DNA of 64,000 bases from Alkalihalobacillus sp. LMS6 (GCF_024362765.1 NZ_CP093302.1:3471564-3535563), one strand, 5' to 3'; counted from the first letter of the stretch, positions 53,015-62,672 are shown. The notes: generated by a model not told the origin, from the letters alone. A program made the numbers and translations.

Positions 53015-53773
53015 TTGTTTAATCCAACTGACTGGTTACGTCTAATTATGGCAGCGCTTGTGATTCTGCCAATTGTAACTGTAATACGTGAATCAGGTTA
53101 TTATTTAATCGCCACCTTGCTTAGAGGGAAAAATAAGCATTTAATTATTGGAAGTGGACCGACGTTATTTAAAATCCCTACAATTGAAGTACGACGCTAC
53201 TTCTTTATGTTTAGTTGGATGGAGTACGATGAGTTAGAACCACGCAATCGTTTTTGGCATGGCTTAATTTATGCAGCTCCGATTATAACGACTGGGATCT
53301 TTGCTTTTTCCGTTAATAGTCTCGTGTTAAACGAGGTACTTTCCCCGAATATTTTTTGGACAACCTTTATTTTTTACTGTTTCTACTATATGCTTTTTGA
53401 CTTAATTCCGGTCTACTTGCCAGATGGGCAGCCTACAAACGGTCGTGCAATTTTTGATTTGATCTGGCACGGCGAACGCTCTGATTATAAAAAAGCGCGC
53501 TTAGAGCAGGAGGCACAAGAAGAAGAAACGAACGAAGACGAGAGTGACCGTTCCAACACCGAAGCTCAAGAAGAGACAAAGGAAAATCGTGATCGAGACG
53601 ATGAGGAACGAGACGATCATACGAACCCGGAATCGTCACGAGAAAAGAAGCATTCAGATAATGAAGAAGATAAACAGCGGAGCTATACCGAAGCTCAAGA
53701 AGAGACGAAGGAAAACCGTGATCGAGACGATGAAGAAAGAAGCGATCATACGAAATCCGAAGAAAATAAATAA
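53015..53773 (+). CDS. Second site-2-protease-like protein lacking the zinc motif
   Basis: 252 residues, paralogue of the product of 40762-41499 (shared SGPTLFKIPTIEVRRYFFMF and IPVYLPDGQPTNGRAIFDL). The HExxH position again reads RESGY, so the loss is conserved in both copies. The acidic tail contains two EAQEETKENRDRDDEER units. TTG 53015 follows AAGGAG by 6 to 7 bases. Confidence 0.72.
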   Translation: MFNPTDWLRLIMAALVILPIVTVIRESGYYLIATLLRGKNKHLIIGSGPTLFKIPTIEVRRYFFMFSWMEYDELEPRNRFWHGLIYAAPIITTGIFAFSVNSLVLNEVLSPNIFWTTFIFYCFYYMLFDLIPVYLPDGQPTNGRAIFDLIWHGERSDYKKARLEQEAQEEETNEDESDRSNTEAQEETKENRDRDDEERDDHTNPESSREKKHSDNEEDKQRSYTEAQEETKENRDRDDEERSDHTKSEENK

Positions 53774-53779
53774 CACGAT

Positions 53780-53809
53780 GGACAGCGCGCAGAAACCCTG
53801 GTGCTGTCC
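53780..53809 (+). terminator. Terminator of the pseudoprotease gene
   Basis: GGACAGC/GCTGTCC stem with a 16-base loop, then TCTTTT. Confidence 0.7.
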
Positions 53810-53939
53810 TCTTTTCGCGATCAAATGTTTGATAAATGGGCTTTCGGGTATAGATTATTTCTTGATAAGATTACTATTTTTTCTTTAGAAAAGTACTGAT
53901 AAACCTTGTCACGAATAGATATACAAGAGGTGAAGAAAA

Positions 53940-54146
53940 TTGAAACGAAATACGATTATCGGGTTCCTGATCTCCATTAGTACCTGGCTACTATTCATCC
54001 TAATTACTGGGATTAATTTGACGAACATCGTTGGCTCAAGCGTCGTTGCTTTAATTGTCTTTTTTGCGGTGAATGCATTAACGAAGGAATCCATCCAAGA
54101 AACACGAGCGCGAATCAGCGAAACAAAAGAGCTTGAGTTTAAATAA
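53940..54146 (+). CDS. Small membrane protein, two helices
   Basis: 68 residues with helices near 6-24 and 30-47 and a charged end. TTG start behind AGAGGTG. No family was recognised. It may be cotranscribed with the next small gene. Confidence 0.55.
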   Translation: MKRNTIIGFLISISTWLLFILITGINLTNIVGSSVVALIVFFAVNALTKESIQETRARISETKELEFK

Positions 54147-54205
54147 TTTTTTCCTACATCACAAGGCGATTCAATCGGATCGCACGAGATTAAAAGGAGG
54201 GCCCA

Positions 54206-54382
54206 ATGTTTGTTCTTTCCCGAAATGTGAACGGTCACTCGTTACTGTTAACAAGTGGAAAACAACCTAAATACTTTGACACCTATGATGAAGCGGAAGC
54301 TTTTGCTACCAAATTGAATGGCATGCTTTTAAGAGAAGTTGATGCTTCTGATTATTGGACCGTCCGTGAAAATAAAGCGTAA
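54206..54382 (+). CDS. Small soluble protein, 58 aa
   Basis: ATG 54206 follows AAAGGAGG. The 58-residue product (FVLSRNVNGHSLLLTSGKQP, YDEAEAFATKLNGMLLREVD) looks like a folded beta-alpha protein. A broken copy at 45130-45264 proves that the frame is a real, duplicated gene. No family was recognised. Confidence 0.65.
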   Translation: MFVLSRNVNGHSLLLTSGKQPKYFDTYDEAEAFATKLNGMLLREVDASDYWTVRENKA

Positions 54383-54389
54383 AAAAAAA

Positions 54390-54410
54390 GACCTGATTGT
54401 ACTCAGGCCT
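54390..54410. terminator. Bidirectional terminator
   Basis: CCTGA/TCAGG stem with flanking A and T runs, between the convergent 54206 and SEC-C genes. Confidence 0.65.
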
Positions 54411-54421
54411 TCCTTTGCTTT

Positions 54422-55597
54422 TTACCCACAACATTTTTTGAACTTCTTTCCACTCCCACATGGACATGGATCATTTCGTCCAACTTTTCGACCAGTCGTT
54501 AAAGAAATGACATTTGTGTTTGGCTTGCTTGGATTCAATTCATTTGGCGTATGGCCTTTTAATTCCCAATTTGGCGTATTGTTGAAAATTTCTTTAACCA
54601 GTTTTTCATACTCTATTTCATGTTTCCTTGACGGGAACTCTAGACGGTCCTTCAAAAAGAGCATGATTCCGTCTACACCAAGATTTTCATGAGAGAAATT
54701 TATCAAATCAAAGCCGATATCATCTAATTGCTCGTCATTATCAAGCTCGTAGTCTCTTTTAATAACGGAAAATAACTCCTGCATAGGAGGTGATACCTCA
54801 TAATACATAGGTACCGAAGCTTGGATAAGCTGCTCTTTCGAAAACAATCGATAGTCTAGATCTTCTCTTTCTTTCACTCTCCCTATTAATTCGCCCACAT
54901 CCCCGACAATTTCATCCCAAAAGTATTGATGATCCGAATTGAAATCTCCAATCATTTTCACATCTAAATGAAGTACTTCAAGTAAATCTAAGCCTTCTGA
55001 AAGGAAATCAAAAACCCCCATCCCTTCTAATAACTCAAAGAGCTTACTAGTAGACAGCACTCCGTAGTGATACAGCAAGCCTTTCGTAAGCTGAACCCAT
55101 TCTGTATTACGCTGAATCTTTTTTTGTATAGCAAAAGATTCTTCTTCATTAAAAGCAGTTTTCATTTCTTCAGGCATGTACCAAATTTCTGTTCCATTAA
55201 ATGAACCTGGAAATAAGACGCCTCTTTCCATTAAAGGTTTTAAATCAAATTCCCAATTGCTATCAGACATACCATGATCACTTAATGCCGCCATTTTCAA
55301 GATGTCATACTTCGGCTGGTCAAGCTTTTCAAAAAGTACGGGGACAGATTTTGGTATCACTTCATTTAGTACATCAATTAATTCATCCTTCTTTAACTGA
55401 CTCGCTCTTTGAACATTCAAGCTTTTTCTGATGGCATCTAATTGATCCTTGGTTAGCCGCTGCAAGGATTCACGTAAGCCGATTGGCAATGTAACAGGCT
55501 TCATCATCTTCTGCCAATATTTTTTCGCCAAGTCGACTTGGTCTTCTCTTAGCTTCATCATCGCTTCTAAAAACTGTTCTGCCTCTCTTTCATTCAC
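54422..55597 (-). CDS. SEC-C motif protein with Rho-N-like domain
   Basis: 391 residues. The C-terminus is a SEC-C zinc motif ([19 protein letters not shown]) as in SecA. A SAP/Rho-N-like segment ([16 protein letters not shown], then KKDELIDVL) lies near 48-75. The middle 250 residues are helical and unassigned. GTG 55597 lies 6 bases behind GAGGCG. Function not known; SEC-C domains often bind ribosomes or SecB-like partners. Confidence 0.82.
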   Translation of the reverse strand: MNEREAEQFLEAMMKLREDQVDLAKKYWQKMMKPVTLPIGLRESLQRLTKDQLDAIRKSLNVQRASQLKKDELIDVLNEVIPKSVPVLFEKLDQPKYDILKMAALSDHGMSDSNWEFDLKPLMERGVLFPGSFNGTEIWYMPEEMKTAFNEEESFAIQKKIQRNTEWVQLTKGLLYHYGVLSTSKLFELLEGMGVFDFLSEGLDLLEVLHLDVKMIGDFNSDHQYFWDEIVGDVGELIGRVKEREDLDYRLFSKEQLIQASVPMYYEVSPPMQELFSVIKRDYELDNDEQLDDIGFDLINFSHENLGVDGIMLFLKDRLEFPSRKHEIEYEKLVKEIFNNTPNWELKGHTPNELNPSKPNTNVISLTTGRKVGRNDPCPCGSGKKFKKCCG

Positions 55598-55766
55598 TGT
55601 TAACGCCTCACTTTATTCATTCAGTTATTACTAGTGTAAGATAAATTGAGACAGAACTAAACATTTTCTATTAACGTTTAGATTCAGCACCTTTTAAAGG
55701 ACTTTTTTTCCTAACTGCTCATGACAAAAAAGATCGCTTACCTAAGGCAACCGACCAATAGTTTTT

Positions 55767-56084
55767 CTACCTCATAATGACGGCATTTTTATTGTACATT
55801 ATGTACGTTTTAAACATCCCATACATAAAAATCGTTGCTTTCAATGTAAGAGGGTACAAACCAATCGCTAATACTAAGAGGACAAAACTAAGAACCGTTT
55901 GAATCGCATCAAAGCTTTGAATCCCTAAAAGATTTGAGCCTGCTAATAGAAAGGGTGATAGCGCAAACGAGAAAATGATCACCCAAAGTGCAAACAATAC
56001 AGACACAAGGGTGATTGCAATTCCTAATACAAAAATGAGGTTAAACGCAATTACACCTGCTAACGCAAAATAATTAATTCGCAT
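55767..56084 (-). CDS. Small membrane protein resembling the DUF1700 C-terminus
   Basis: 105 residues, four hydrophobic stretches (ALAGVIAFNLIFVLGIAITL and FALWVIIFSFALSPFLLAG among them). The pattern recalls the membrane part of DUF1700/HAAS proteins. ATG 56084 behind GGAGG. No partner gene nearby. Confidence 0.55.
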   Translation of the reverse strand: MRINYFALAGVIAFNLIFVLGIAITLVSVLFALWVIIFSFALSPFLLAGSNLLGIQSFDAIQTVLSFVLLVLAIGLYPLTLKATIFMYGMFKTYIMYNKNAVIMR

Positions 56085-56167
56085 ACAAGCCTCCTTTCAA
56101 CATTTCACTTAGCGTATCACAGTTACAAGAATAATAGAATGAATTTTCTTTTTATTTCAGTAAAATA

Positions 56168-56192
56168 CCTCCGCCTATTAAGTAAGCGGAGG
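56168..56192. terminator. GC-rich hairpin, orphan terminator
   Basis: Perfect 7-base stem CCTCCGC/GCGGAGG with an 11-base loop. No clear gene ends here; on the minus strand it lies 11 bases after the end of an open frame without a start codon (to 56203). Confidence 0.5.
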
Positions 56193-56357
56193 ACCTATTT
56201 TATTATCCATTAAATGTTGGTATGACGACTTCTCGTTTTCCTTTACCTACATTATTCAGGGACTCTAGTCCTAATGAACTGAAATCTGCTCTTGTGCCCC
56301 CTCCTGCTTTCTTTCTCCCCTGCGTTTCCTCTATACTGTCACAAAGGAGGCGATGGT

Positions 56358-56816
56358 GTGTCGGCGATACGTGATTTAACACTATTAATTGAAGAAATAA
56401 AACCGTTAAAGGATCAGGAAGAGGCGGTTCTAACTGAACCGATTTCAGAAGGAAAATGGTCACTACGAGAAATTGTTGCGCATTTGTATAAATGGGATGC
56501 TTACAACACGACAGAGATGGTCTCTCGTATGGAGGATGATGCACAATTGCCTGAATTTCCGAATCATGATTCGTTTAATGCAGCCGGTGTCAAAGAACTT
56601 GAAGGCATTTCTGTCTATGAGATTGTGAATCGTTTTATTTCACAGCGTGCTTCTCTGATTGAAGCGCTAGATGCGGTCGATCCACAGGCACACTTTACGA
56701 TCGGAAAAGGCAAGCGTACGTTTACCGCAGAAAGCTTCGCAAAAATATTTGTTCACCATGATGGTGAACATTTGCCACAAATTCATGACCAGTTAGGGCA
56801 GGATAGTCGGTCTTGA
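56358..56816 (+). CDS. DinB/YfiT-like family protein
   Basis: 152 residues, four-helix DinB fold with a metal site: SEGKWSLREIVAHLYKWD (first His) and FVHHDGEHLPQIHDQL (last His pair). Such proteins are metal-dependent thiol or hydrolase enzymes. GTG 56358 lies 7 bases behind GGAGG; the frame further upstream has no start signal. It overlaps the Nudix gene by four bases. Confidence 0.85.
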   Translation: MSAIRDLTLLIEEIKPLKDQEEAVLTEPISEGKWSLREIVAHLYKWDAYNTTEMVSRMEDDAQLPEFPNHDSFNAAGVKELEGISVYEIVNRFISQRASLIEALDAVDPQAHFTIGKGKRTFTAESFAKIFVHHDGEHLPQIHDQLGQDSRS

Positions 56817-57301
56817 AAAAAGTAGATGTTTATTGGGGCGATAATCTTGTGCAGTTAACATGGCTGCCGATGACTACGCTCCTATCTACGAAAAAGGTTA
56901 CGAGCGCCCATGGATTTTGTTTTTATCAAGGAAACGTCATGCTTGTTAAGTTAAAAAATCGTGGCTGGGACCTCCCTGGTGGGCACGTTGAAGCAAATGA
57001 AACGCCAGAGGATGCATTTAAACGAGAGTGTATGGAAGAAGGGTATGTTTCAGGTAACTGTACGCTTTTGGGTTGTATTGAAGTGAATCATGAGCACAAC
57101 GTAACATGGAACGAGACGAGTCCTTACCCGAAAATCGGCTATCAAGCATTTTATCGTATGGACGTAACGGATGTTCACTTTTTCAATGCCCAGTTTGAAG
57201 CAACGGAGCGAACATTTGTTGATCCTCAAGTTTATCCAGAATGGCATCATGGTTGGCATGGTGTGTACGAAGCCATTTTAAATCAAGCGGTACATACCTA
57301 A
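56813..57301 (+). CDS. Nudix hydrolase
   Basis: 162 residues. The Nudix box reads GGHVEANETPEDAFKRECMEEG, given here in part (GGHVEANETPEDAF...REC.EEG), near residues 60-81. It is slightly irregular: CMEEG replaces the standard REExE. It should hydrolyse a nucleoside diphosphate linked to another group. TTG 56813 overlaps the DinB stop codon, so the genes are coupled. Confidence 0.87.
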   Translation: MKKVDVYWGDNLVQLTWLPMTTLLSTKKVTSAHGFCFYQGNVMLVKLKNRGWDLPGGHVEANETPEDAFKRECMEEGYVSGNCTLLGCIEVNHEHNVTWNETSPYPKIGYQAFYRMDVTDVHFFNAQFEATERTFVDPQVYPEWHHGWHGVYEAILNQAVHT

Positions 57302-57418
57302 CGTAGCTAAAAAGTCGAATGCCTGAGTGGACATTCGAAACTATTGTCGAAAGATTTTCTTACCGCCCTTCTCCTTTTTTAAAATCAATCATGATAAGCT
57401 ATACAAAAAGAGGTGATT

Positions 57419-57511
57419 GTGCTGAACATTGCCATTCTATTAGGATTGACGATTGGTTTACCAGCTCTCATTGTCTTCATCATTTTAAAACAAACAAAGC
57501 GCTCAACGTAG
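57419..57511 (+). CDS. 30-aa single-pass membrane peptide, GTG start
   Basis: AGAGGTG stands before GTG 57419. The product is one helix (IAILLGLTIGLPALIVFIIL) with a basic KQTKR end, the same plan as the peptide at 40599-40685. A terminator follows directly. Confidence 0.55.
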   Translation: MLNIAILLGLTIGLPALIVFIILKQTKRST

Positions 57512-57519
57512 AGAACGAA

Positions 57520-57552
57520 AAAGCCTTATGAGTCTAACGCTCACAAGGCTTT
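57520..57552. terminator. Bidirectional terminator
   Basis: AAAGCCTT/AAGGCTTT outer stem plus TGAG/CTCA inner stem. It serves the small peptide gene and the convergent tctA gene. Confidence 0.8.
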
Positions 57553-57563
57553 CTTCAATCATT

Positions 57564-59072
57564 TTACATCCCAATAGAACCGTCGTGACTCGCACGGCGT
57601 TTTCGAGCGGTACGCCATGCCGGAATAACCAAAGATAAAACCGTTAAAACAATTAACGAAATAGCAAGTGGACTTTGCGCGAAAATCATGAGAGACCCGT
57701 CCGAAATGGTTAACGATTGTCGCAACATTTGTTCCATCATACCGCCAAGAATAAAAGCTAAAATAAAGGGTGCTGCTGGGAAAGCGAAAATGCGCATTAA
57801 GTAGCCAAGGATGCCGAATAAGACGAGCAAATATAAATCAAATGTGCTGAAACTCACGGCATATACGCCTACTAAGCTAAAAATAACAACGAGCGAAATT
57901 AATAAGGGCCGCGGAATTGACAGCACTTTCACGAAATATGGAATGAGCGGTAAGTTTAAGATTAATAGAAACACGTTTCCTAGATACATACTCGCAATGA
58001 CGCCCCAAAATACAGTAGGATTTTCTGTTACGAGCAGTGGACCTGGCTGTACGCCTAAAACGAGAAACGCACCTAGCATGACCGCTGTTGTGCCGGAACC
58101 TGGAATTCCGAGTGAGAGTAACGGAACAAACGCGCCACTTGTTGCAGCGTTGTTTGCAGTTTCAGGTCCAGTTAATCCTTTAATCGAACCTTTTCCAAAC
58201 TCTTCTGGTTTTTTTGCTAATTTTTTCTCAGAGATATAAGCGATAAACGAGGAAATCGTTGCTCCTGCCCCTGGAAGAACGCCTAATAAAAAGCCTAGAA
58301 AAGATTGCCGTGTCATCGGTCCTTTCATTTCGTTCAAATCTGATTTGCTCAACTTTAAACTACCGATGTTTTTAAATCCACTCATGGACTCACGACGATT
58401 TAAAATTAAGAAACATACTTCCGCTAAAGCAAATACGCCTAAGGCAATTACGAGAAAATCGATGCCGTCGAGTAAGTTGACGTTGCCAAACGTAAAGCGT
58501 GTTGTGCCTGTTTGCGAGTCAATCCCGATCGTTACAACCATAAAGCCAAGTACAGCTGCGGTTAACGCTTTTAAAGTCGAGCCGTCGCTTAAACTTGCAA
58601 TAGCGGTCAAGCCAAGTAACATGAGTGCAAAATATTCTGGTGGTCCAAAATAGATCGCGACGCTCGCGAGCATTGGTGCAAATAACATTAATAAGATTAC
58701 GCTGACGGTTCCGCCAACAAAGGAAGCAATGGCTGATATGGCTAATGCTTTTCCAGCTTTCCCTTGCTTTGCCATCGGGTAGCCATCAAAGGAAGCGGCA
58801 ACGGTACCGGCTACTCCTGGCGCATTTAATAAAATGGATGACGTCGATCCGCCATACATGGAGCCGTAATACACACCTGCCATCATCACAAGGGCAATGG
58901 TCGGATCCATCCCGTACGTAATCGGAATCATAATGGCAATCGCACTTATCGGGCCAAGCCCTGGAATCATCCCAATAATCGTTCCTAATAAGACACCAAT
59001 AAAAACAAACAAGATTCCTTCCCAGCTAAACGCTGCGGCAAATCCTTGTAATAATCCATCAAAGGCTCCCAT
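57564..59072 (-). CDS. tctA: Tripartite tricarboxylate transporter permease TctA
   Basis: 502 residues, about eleven helices. TctA family blocks: GMIPGLGPISAIAIMIPITYG, given in part (GMIPGLGPISAIA), YYGSMYGGSTSSILLN and LPGAGATISSFIAY. With TctB and TctC it imports carboxylates such as citrate using ion gradients. It is the last gene of the tctCBA unit, with 14 bases to tctB. Confidence 0.93.
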   Translation of the reverse strand: MGAFDGLLQGFAAAFSWEGILFVFIGVLLGTIIGMIPGLGPISAIAIMIPITYGMDPTIALVMMAGVYYGSMYGGSTSSILLNAPGVAGTVAASFDGYPMAKQGKAGKALAISAIASFVGGTVSVILLMLFAPMLASVAIYFGPPEYFALMLLGLTAIASLSDGSTLKALTAAVLGFMVVTIGIDSQTGTTRFTFGNVNLLDGIDFLVIALGVFALAEVCFLILNRRESMSGFKNIGSLKLSKSDLNEMKGPMTRQSFLGFLLGVLPGAGATISSFIAYISEKKLAKKPEEFGKGSIKGLTGPETANNAATSGAFVPLLSLGIPGSGTTAVMLGAFLVLGVQPGPLLVTENPTVFWGVIASMYLGNVFLLILNLPLIPYFVKVLSIPRPLLISLVVIFSLVGVYAVSFSTFDLYLLVLFGILGYLMRIFAFPAAPFILAFILGGMMEQMLRQSLTISDGSLMIFAQSPLAISLIVLTVLSLVIPAWRTARKRRASHDGSIGM

Positions 59073-59086
59073 CTTCTATCCCCCTT

Positions 59087-59545
59087 CTATATCGGCAGGA
59101 TGCCAGCCGGTAGGCGGATCGCTAAGCCATAATTAAATAAACTATAGACACCAATTGAAAAAAACAACGCTGTTAAGATGGTGACGAGCCATTTTGTATA
59201 CCCTAGAAGGCGAGATGAAATAAGAATAAATAAAGCCGTCATTATGACAAATCCCACCACTTCTAGAAATGTGATATATATGAGCACTAAGCCCATCATG
59301 CCAAGCAACATGTACGTTTCCTTTTTGGGAATGGTTCGTCTTTTCTTCTGTTCCTCCGTATCCGTATCTTTTGCAAAGAAAAAGCATACCCCTAAAACAA
59401 AAAGGCAGATTCCTAATAGTTTCGGAATAAGATCTGAATCAACTGGAACAAAGGCATACTCTGGCAACTGAAACGCCATCAATAAATAGCCAGCAGCTAC
59501 AACCATCAATACAATGGAAATACCGCGGTTTACCGTTAGTTTCAT
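59087..59545 (-). CDS. tctB: Tripartite tricarboxylate transporter small subunit TctB
   Basis: 152 residues with four membrane helices (about 8-24, 35-53, 80-100, 110-145). Position between TctC and TctA and length fit TctB. ATG behind GGAGG. Confidence 0.88.
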   Translation of the reverse strand: MKLTVNRGISIVLMVVAAGYLLMAFQLPEYAFVPVDSDLIPKLLGICLFVLGVCFFFAKDTDTEEQKKRRTIPKKETYMLLGMMGLVLIYITFLEVVGFVIMTALFILISSRLLGYTKWLVTILTALFFSIGVYSLFNYGLAIRLPAGILPI

Positions 59546-59554
59546 TTTCTCCTC

Positions 59555-60556
59555 CTATCTTCCACCGAAGCCAAGCTCTTCTAACGCTGCTTCTAGTTCG
59601 ATGGATTGTTGGTCCAAAAATTCACCAAATTCTTCTGGCCCCATGTAAGACTCATCCCATCCATACGCTTCTCGCACTTCAGCGAATTCAGGTGAATCAG
59701 AAGCTTCTTTAAACACATGTTCATAATAAGCAAGTTGTTCATCTGTCATATCCGGCGGTCCAAAGACACCACGCCAAACCACAAACTCTGCATCAATCCC
59801 TTGTTCCATTCCAGTCGGTAATGTTGACAAAAATTCACCATCCAAGCGTTCTGGTGCAGTAATGCCGAGCACTTTCATTTTGCCTGCACGAGCTTGCTCG
59901 GCGGCCTCGGAAACACCTGTTGAAATGACATCTACACTCCCGTTTAATACCGATGTCATTGCTCCACCGTCTTGATCCGACACATAACGAATCTTCGTAA
60001 TATCTACGCCTGCTGCCTGTGCAAACAGAATAAACTGCATGTGATCCATACTCCCTGGCGAGGAGACACCAATTGTCGTAACTTGGGTCGGGTCTTCTCT
60101 CATATCCGCAAACAATTCCTCAAGGGTATCCCACTTCGCATCTTCCCGAACCGCAAATGCACCATAGTCGGCAATTAAGTTTACAATCGGTGTAAAATCT
60201 TTGTAGCCGTACGGCGACTGCCCAGCTAACTCAACAAAATGAAGCGGTGGCGAGCTAATAAAAATATTGTGCGGGTCATTTCGTTTGTGAATATAAGCCC
60301 ACGCCACAGCGCCTCCCCCACCTGGTTTGTTTACTACACCGAAGCTTTGATCCGATAAATCGTTTTCATCAATTGTTCTTGCTAGCATCCGAGCAGTTGT
60401 ATCCCACCCACCTCCTGCAGCAGCAGGCGCAATAAATTCAATCGATCGATCCGGTTGCCAATTTCCTGTTGCATCAACTGAACCGTGCTGGACCGGCATT
60501 GAACATGCTCCTAGCACGGTTGCGAATGCCAGAGGAACAAGCCATTTCTTTTTCAT
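59555..60556 (-). CDS. tctC: Tripartite tricarboxylate transporter substrate-binding lipoprotein TctC
   Basis: 333 residues. The lipobox LGAC is near residue 17, so the binding protein is held at the membrane as in other Gram-positives. The TctC signature (AAGGGWDTTARMLA, then VVNKPGGGGAVAW) lies near 50-90. ATG 60556 has GGAG 8 bases upstream; the GTG three codons earlier is inside that region. The substrate is unknown; the ligase gene upstream suggests an organic acid that is activated with CoA. Confidence 0.92.
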   Translation of the reverse strand: MKKKWLVPLAFATVLGACSMPVQHGSVDATGNWQPDRSIEFIAPAAAGGGWDTTARMLARTIDENDLSDQSFGVVNKPGGGGAVAWAYIHKRNDPHNIFISSPPLHFVELAGQSPYGYKDFTPIVNLIADYGAFAVREDAKWDTLEELFADMREDPTQVTTIGVSSPGSMDHMQFILFAQAAGVDITKIRYVSDQDGGAMTSVLNGSVDVISTGVSEAAEQARAGKMKVLGITAPERLDGEFLSTLPTGMEQGIDAEFVVWRGVFGPPDMTDEQLAYYEHVFKEASDSPEFAEVREAYGWDESYMGPEEFGEFLDQQSIELEAALEELGFGGR

Positions 60557-60610
60557 CGCACACACTCCTTTTAAAGATATAAAAGATCTTTGATAACTTC
60601 ATTTGAGATA

Positions 60611-60632
60611 AAGGTAGCCTTTCAACTACCTT
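60611..60632 (-). terminator. Weak hairpin between the acyl-CoA ligase and tctC
   Basis: AAGGTAG/CTACCTT stem with an 8-base loop and a short T stretch. It may lower read-through into tctCBA or mark an RNA processing point. Confidence 0.45.
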
Positions 60633-60639
60633 CTTTCAT

Positions 60640-62280
60640 TTAAAGCGTTTTCATTATTTGGATCGCTTGTTCTTTTAATTTAAACTTTTGAATTTTACCT
60701 GATGCCGTCATTGGGAATTCTTCACAAATCTCGATGTAGCGAGGAATCTTATAATGAGCAATCTTCCCTTTGCAAAAAGCGATTAATTCTGACTTTTCAA
60801 CCTCTAAGCCTTCCTTTACCCGAACCCAAGCCATCACTTCTTCTCCATACTTCGGATCTGGTACACCAATTACTTGCACATCAAGTAGCGCTGGATGCGT
60901 ATAAAGAAATTCTTCTACTTCTCGAGGGTAAATATTTTCCCCACCACGTATAATCATATCTTTTAAGCGACCTGTAATCGTACAGTTTCCCGCTTCATCC
61001 ATGACTGCTAAATCGCCTGTGTAAAGCCAGCCTTCCTTATCAACCACTTTGTTTGTCGCGTCAGGATTCTTATAATAGCCTTTCATCACGTTGTAACCAC
61101 GGCAACAAATCTCTCCTTGCACACCAGACGGGACTTCAGTTCGTGTCGCCGGATCGACTATGCGCACGTCTAGATGTGGCATGGCTCTTCCTACTGTTTG
61201 CACGCGAATGTCTAACGAATCATCTGTCCTCGTTTGCGTAATACCTGGTGATGTTTCGGTCTGACCATACACAATCGTCAGTTCAGATGCGCCCATATCA
61301 TTGGATACTTTTTTCATCACTTCAATCGGGCAAGTCGAACCAGCCATAATCCCTGTACGCAATGAAGTGAGATCAAATGATGAGTAATCCGGATGATTCA
61401 GTTCGGCAATAAACATTGTAGGCACACCGTGAATTGCGGTACAACGCTCTTTTTCAATTGAGGTAAGCACGTCAATGACATCAAATTCTTGCACCGGTAC
61501 CATTGTGGCTCCGCTCGTTACACAAACGAGTGTCCCAAGCACACAGCCAAAACAGTGAAAAAAAGGAACGGGGATGCACAAACGGTCTTCATGGGTGAAC
61601 CGCATTCCTTCCCCAGCGTGTTTTGCCGTGTTGACTAGATTATTGTGGGTCAACATCACACCTTTCGGAAAACCGGTCGTCCCAGATGTATATTGCATAT
61701 TAATGACGTCTTCAGGATCGAGCTCATTTAACCGTTCGTTTAGCGCATGATTGGTCACCTTATCAGCATATTGGAGTACATCACGCCAGTTAAACATGCC
61801 AGGGTATTCGTCTTCACTTAAGACAATCACATTTTTTAAAAATGGGTACGTTTCTGACTGTAGCTTCCCTTTCTCCGACGTTTTCAGCTCTGGGATCACT
61901 TCATACACAATATCTAAATAAGACGTCCCCTTGTAAGATTCCATCAAAATAAGCGTTTGTGAATCGGATTGTTTCAGCAAATATTCTAGTTCTCTTGCTT
62001 GATAATTCGTATTCACCGTCACGAGTACAGCACCCATTTTTCCTGTAGCAAATTGGGTCGTCACCCATTCTGGCGTATTTGAAGCCCAGATGGCAACGTG
62101 ATCCCCTTGCTGAATCCCTAGACCTATAAATGCTTTTGCGACACGCCGGCATTCCTCATTAAACTGCTCATAGGAATAACGCAAGCCACGATCCACATAA
62201 ACGAGCGCATCGTTGTCCGGAATCTCCTTTGCTTTACTTTCAAGCAACTGCCCAATCGTCATGTCCAACATCTTACTCAT
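60640..62280 (-). CDS. AMP-dependent acyl-CoA synthetase/ligase
   Basis: 546 residues. The AMP-binding loop YTSGTTGFPKGVMLTHNN lies near residue 185, the adenylate motif YGQTETSPG near 335, TGDLAVMDEAG near 415, and the catalytic lysine in PMTASGKIQKF close to the end. This is the fatty-acyl or aryl-acid ligase type (ANL superfamily). ATG 62280 lies behind GAGGTGG. It lies upstream of tctCBA on the same strand (gap 84 bases), so the two may form a carboxylate uptake and activation unit. Confidence 0.9.
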   Translation of the reverse strand: MSKMLDMTIGQLLESKAKEIPDNDALVYVDRGLRYSYEQFNEECRRVAKAFIGLGIQQGDHVAIWASNTPEWVTTQFATGKMGAVLVTVNTNYQARELEYLLKQSDSQTLILMESYKGTSYLDIVYEVIPELKTSEKGKLQSETYPFLKNVIVLSEDEYPGMFNWRDVLQYADKVTNHALNERLNELDPEDVINMQYTSGTTGFPKGVMLTHNNLVNTAKHAGEGMRFTHEDRLCIPVPFFHCFGCVLGTLVCVTSGATMVPVQEFDVIDVLTSIEKERCTAIHGVPTMFIAELNHPDYSSFDLTSLRTGIMAGSTCPIEVMKKVSNDMGASELTIVYGQTETSPGITQTRTDDSLDIRVQTVGRAMPHLDVRIVDPATRTEVPSGVQGEICCRGYNVMKGYYKNPDATNKVVDKEGWLYTGDLAVMDEAGNCTITGRLKDMIIRGGENIYPREVEEFLYTHPALLDVQVIGVPDPKYGEEVMAWVRVKEGLEVEKSELIAFCKGKIAHYKIPRYIEICEEFPMTASGKIQKFKLKEQAIQIMKTL

Positions 62281-62672
62281 GCTTGCAACGCCACCTCTCA
62301 TTCAAAAACTAATAAAAAGACTGCTTATAACTGAAAAGTCCGAAAATAAACCACGAACTAGTTTTTCTTTTTTAACGAACTTACATCGCTTTAAGCACAT
62401 TCTTTTATCTTGTATTGTTTCTCTTCTTGTTTCTGAACTCCTTCTTCATTTTTAAAGAGGAGAGGCGTGAGGGTTTCATCTTGAAGCTTTTTTTATCTTA
62501 CACGGAAGGGTCAAAAATGTAACCGTTTTCAATTTAATGTTCATTTTGTTCATAAAGTTTATGGAAAAGAGATAACGAAATCTGTTTCAGGCAAGATTAC
62601 ATCCAGACGTAATACCAACATCAACTCCACTAATGGTACGATGTAGGTAACCGAAACAATGAGGTGCTTATC
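62281..62672. other. Divergent promoter region without recognised gene
   Basis: AT-rich; contains the outward promoters of the ligase gene and of the membrane protein gene. No clear promoter pair or operator was identified by eye. Confidence 0.4.

Noticed and set aside
56203-56544. Minus-strand frame ending VVIPTFNG just before a good hairpin
   Set aside because: The part near the hairpin looks protein-like, but there is no ATG, GTG or TTG with a ribosome site before the divergent DinB gene. Kept only as an orphan terminator.
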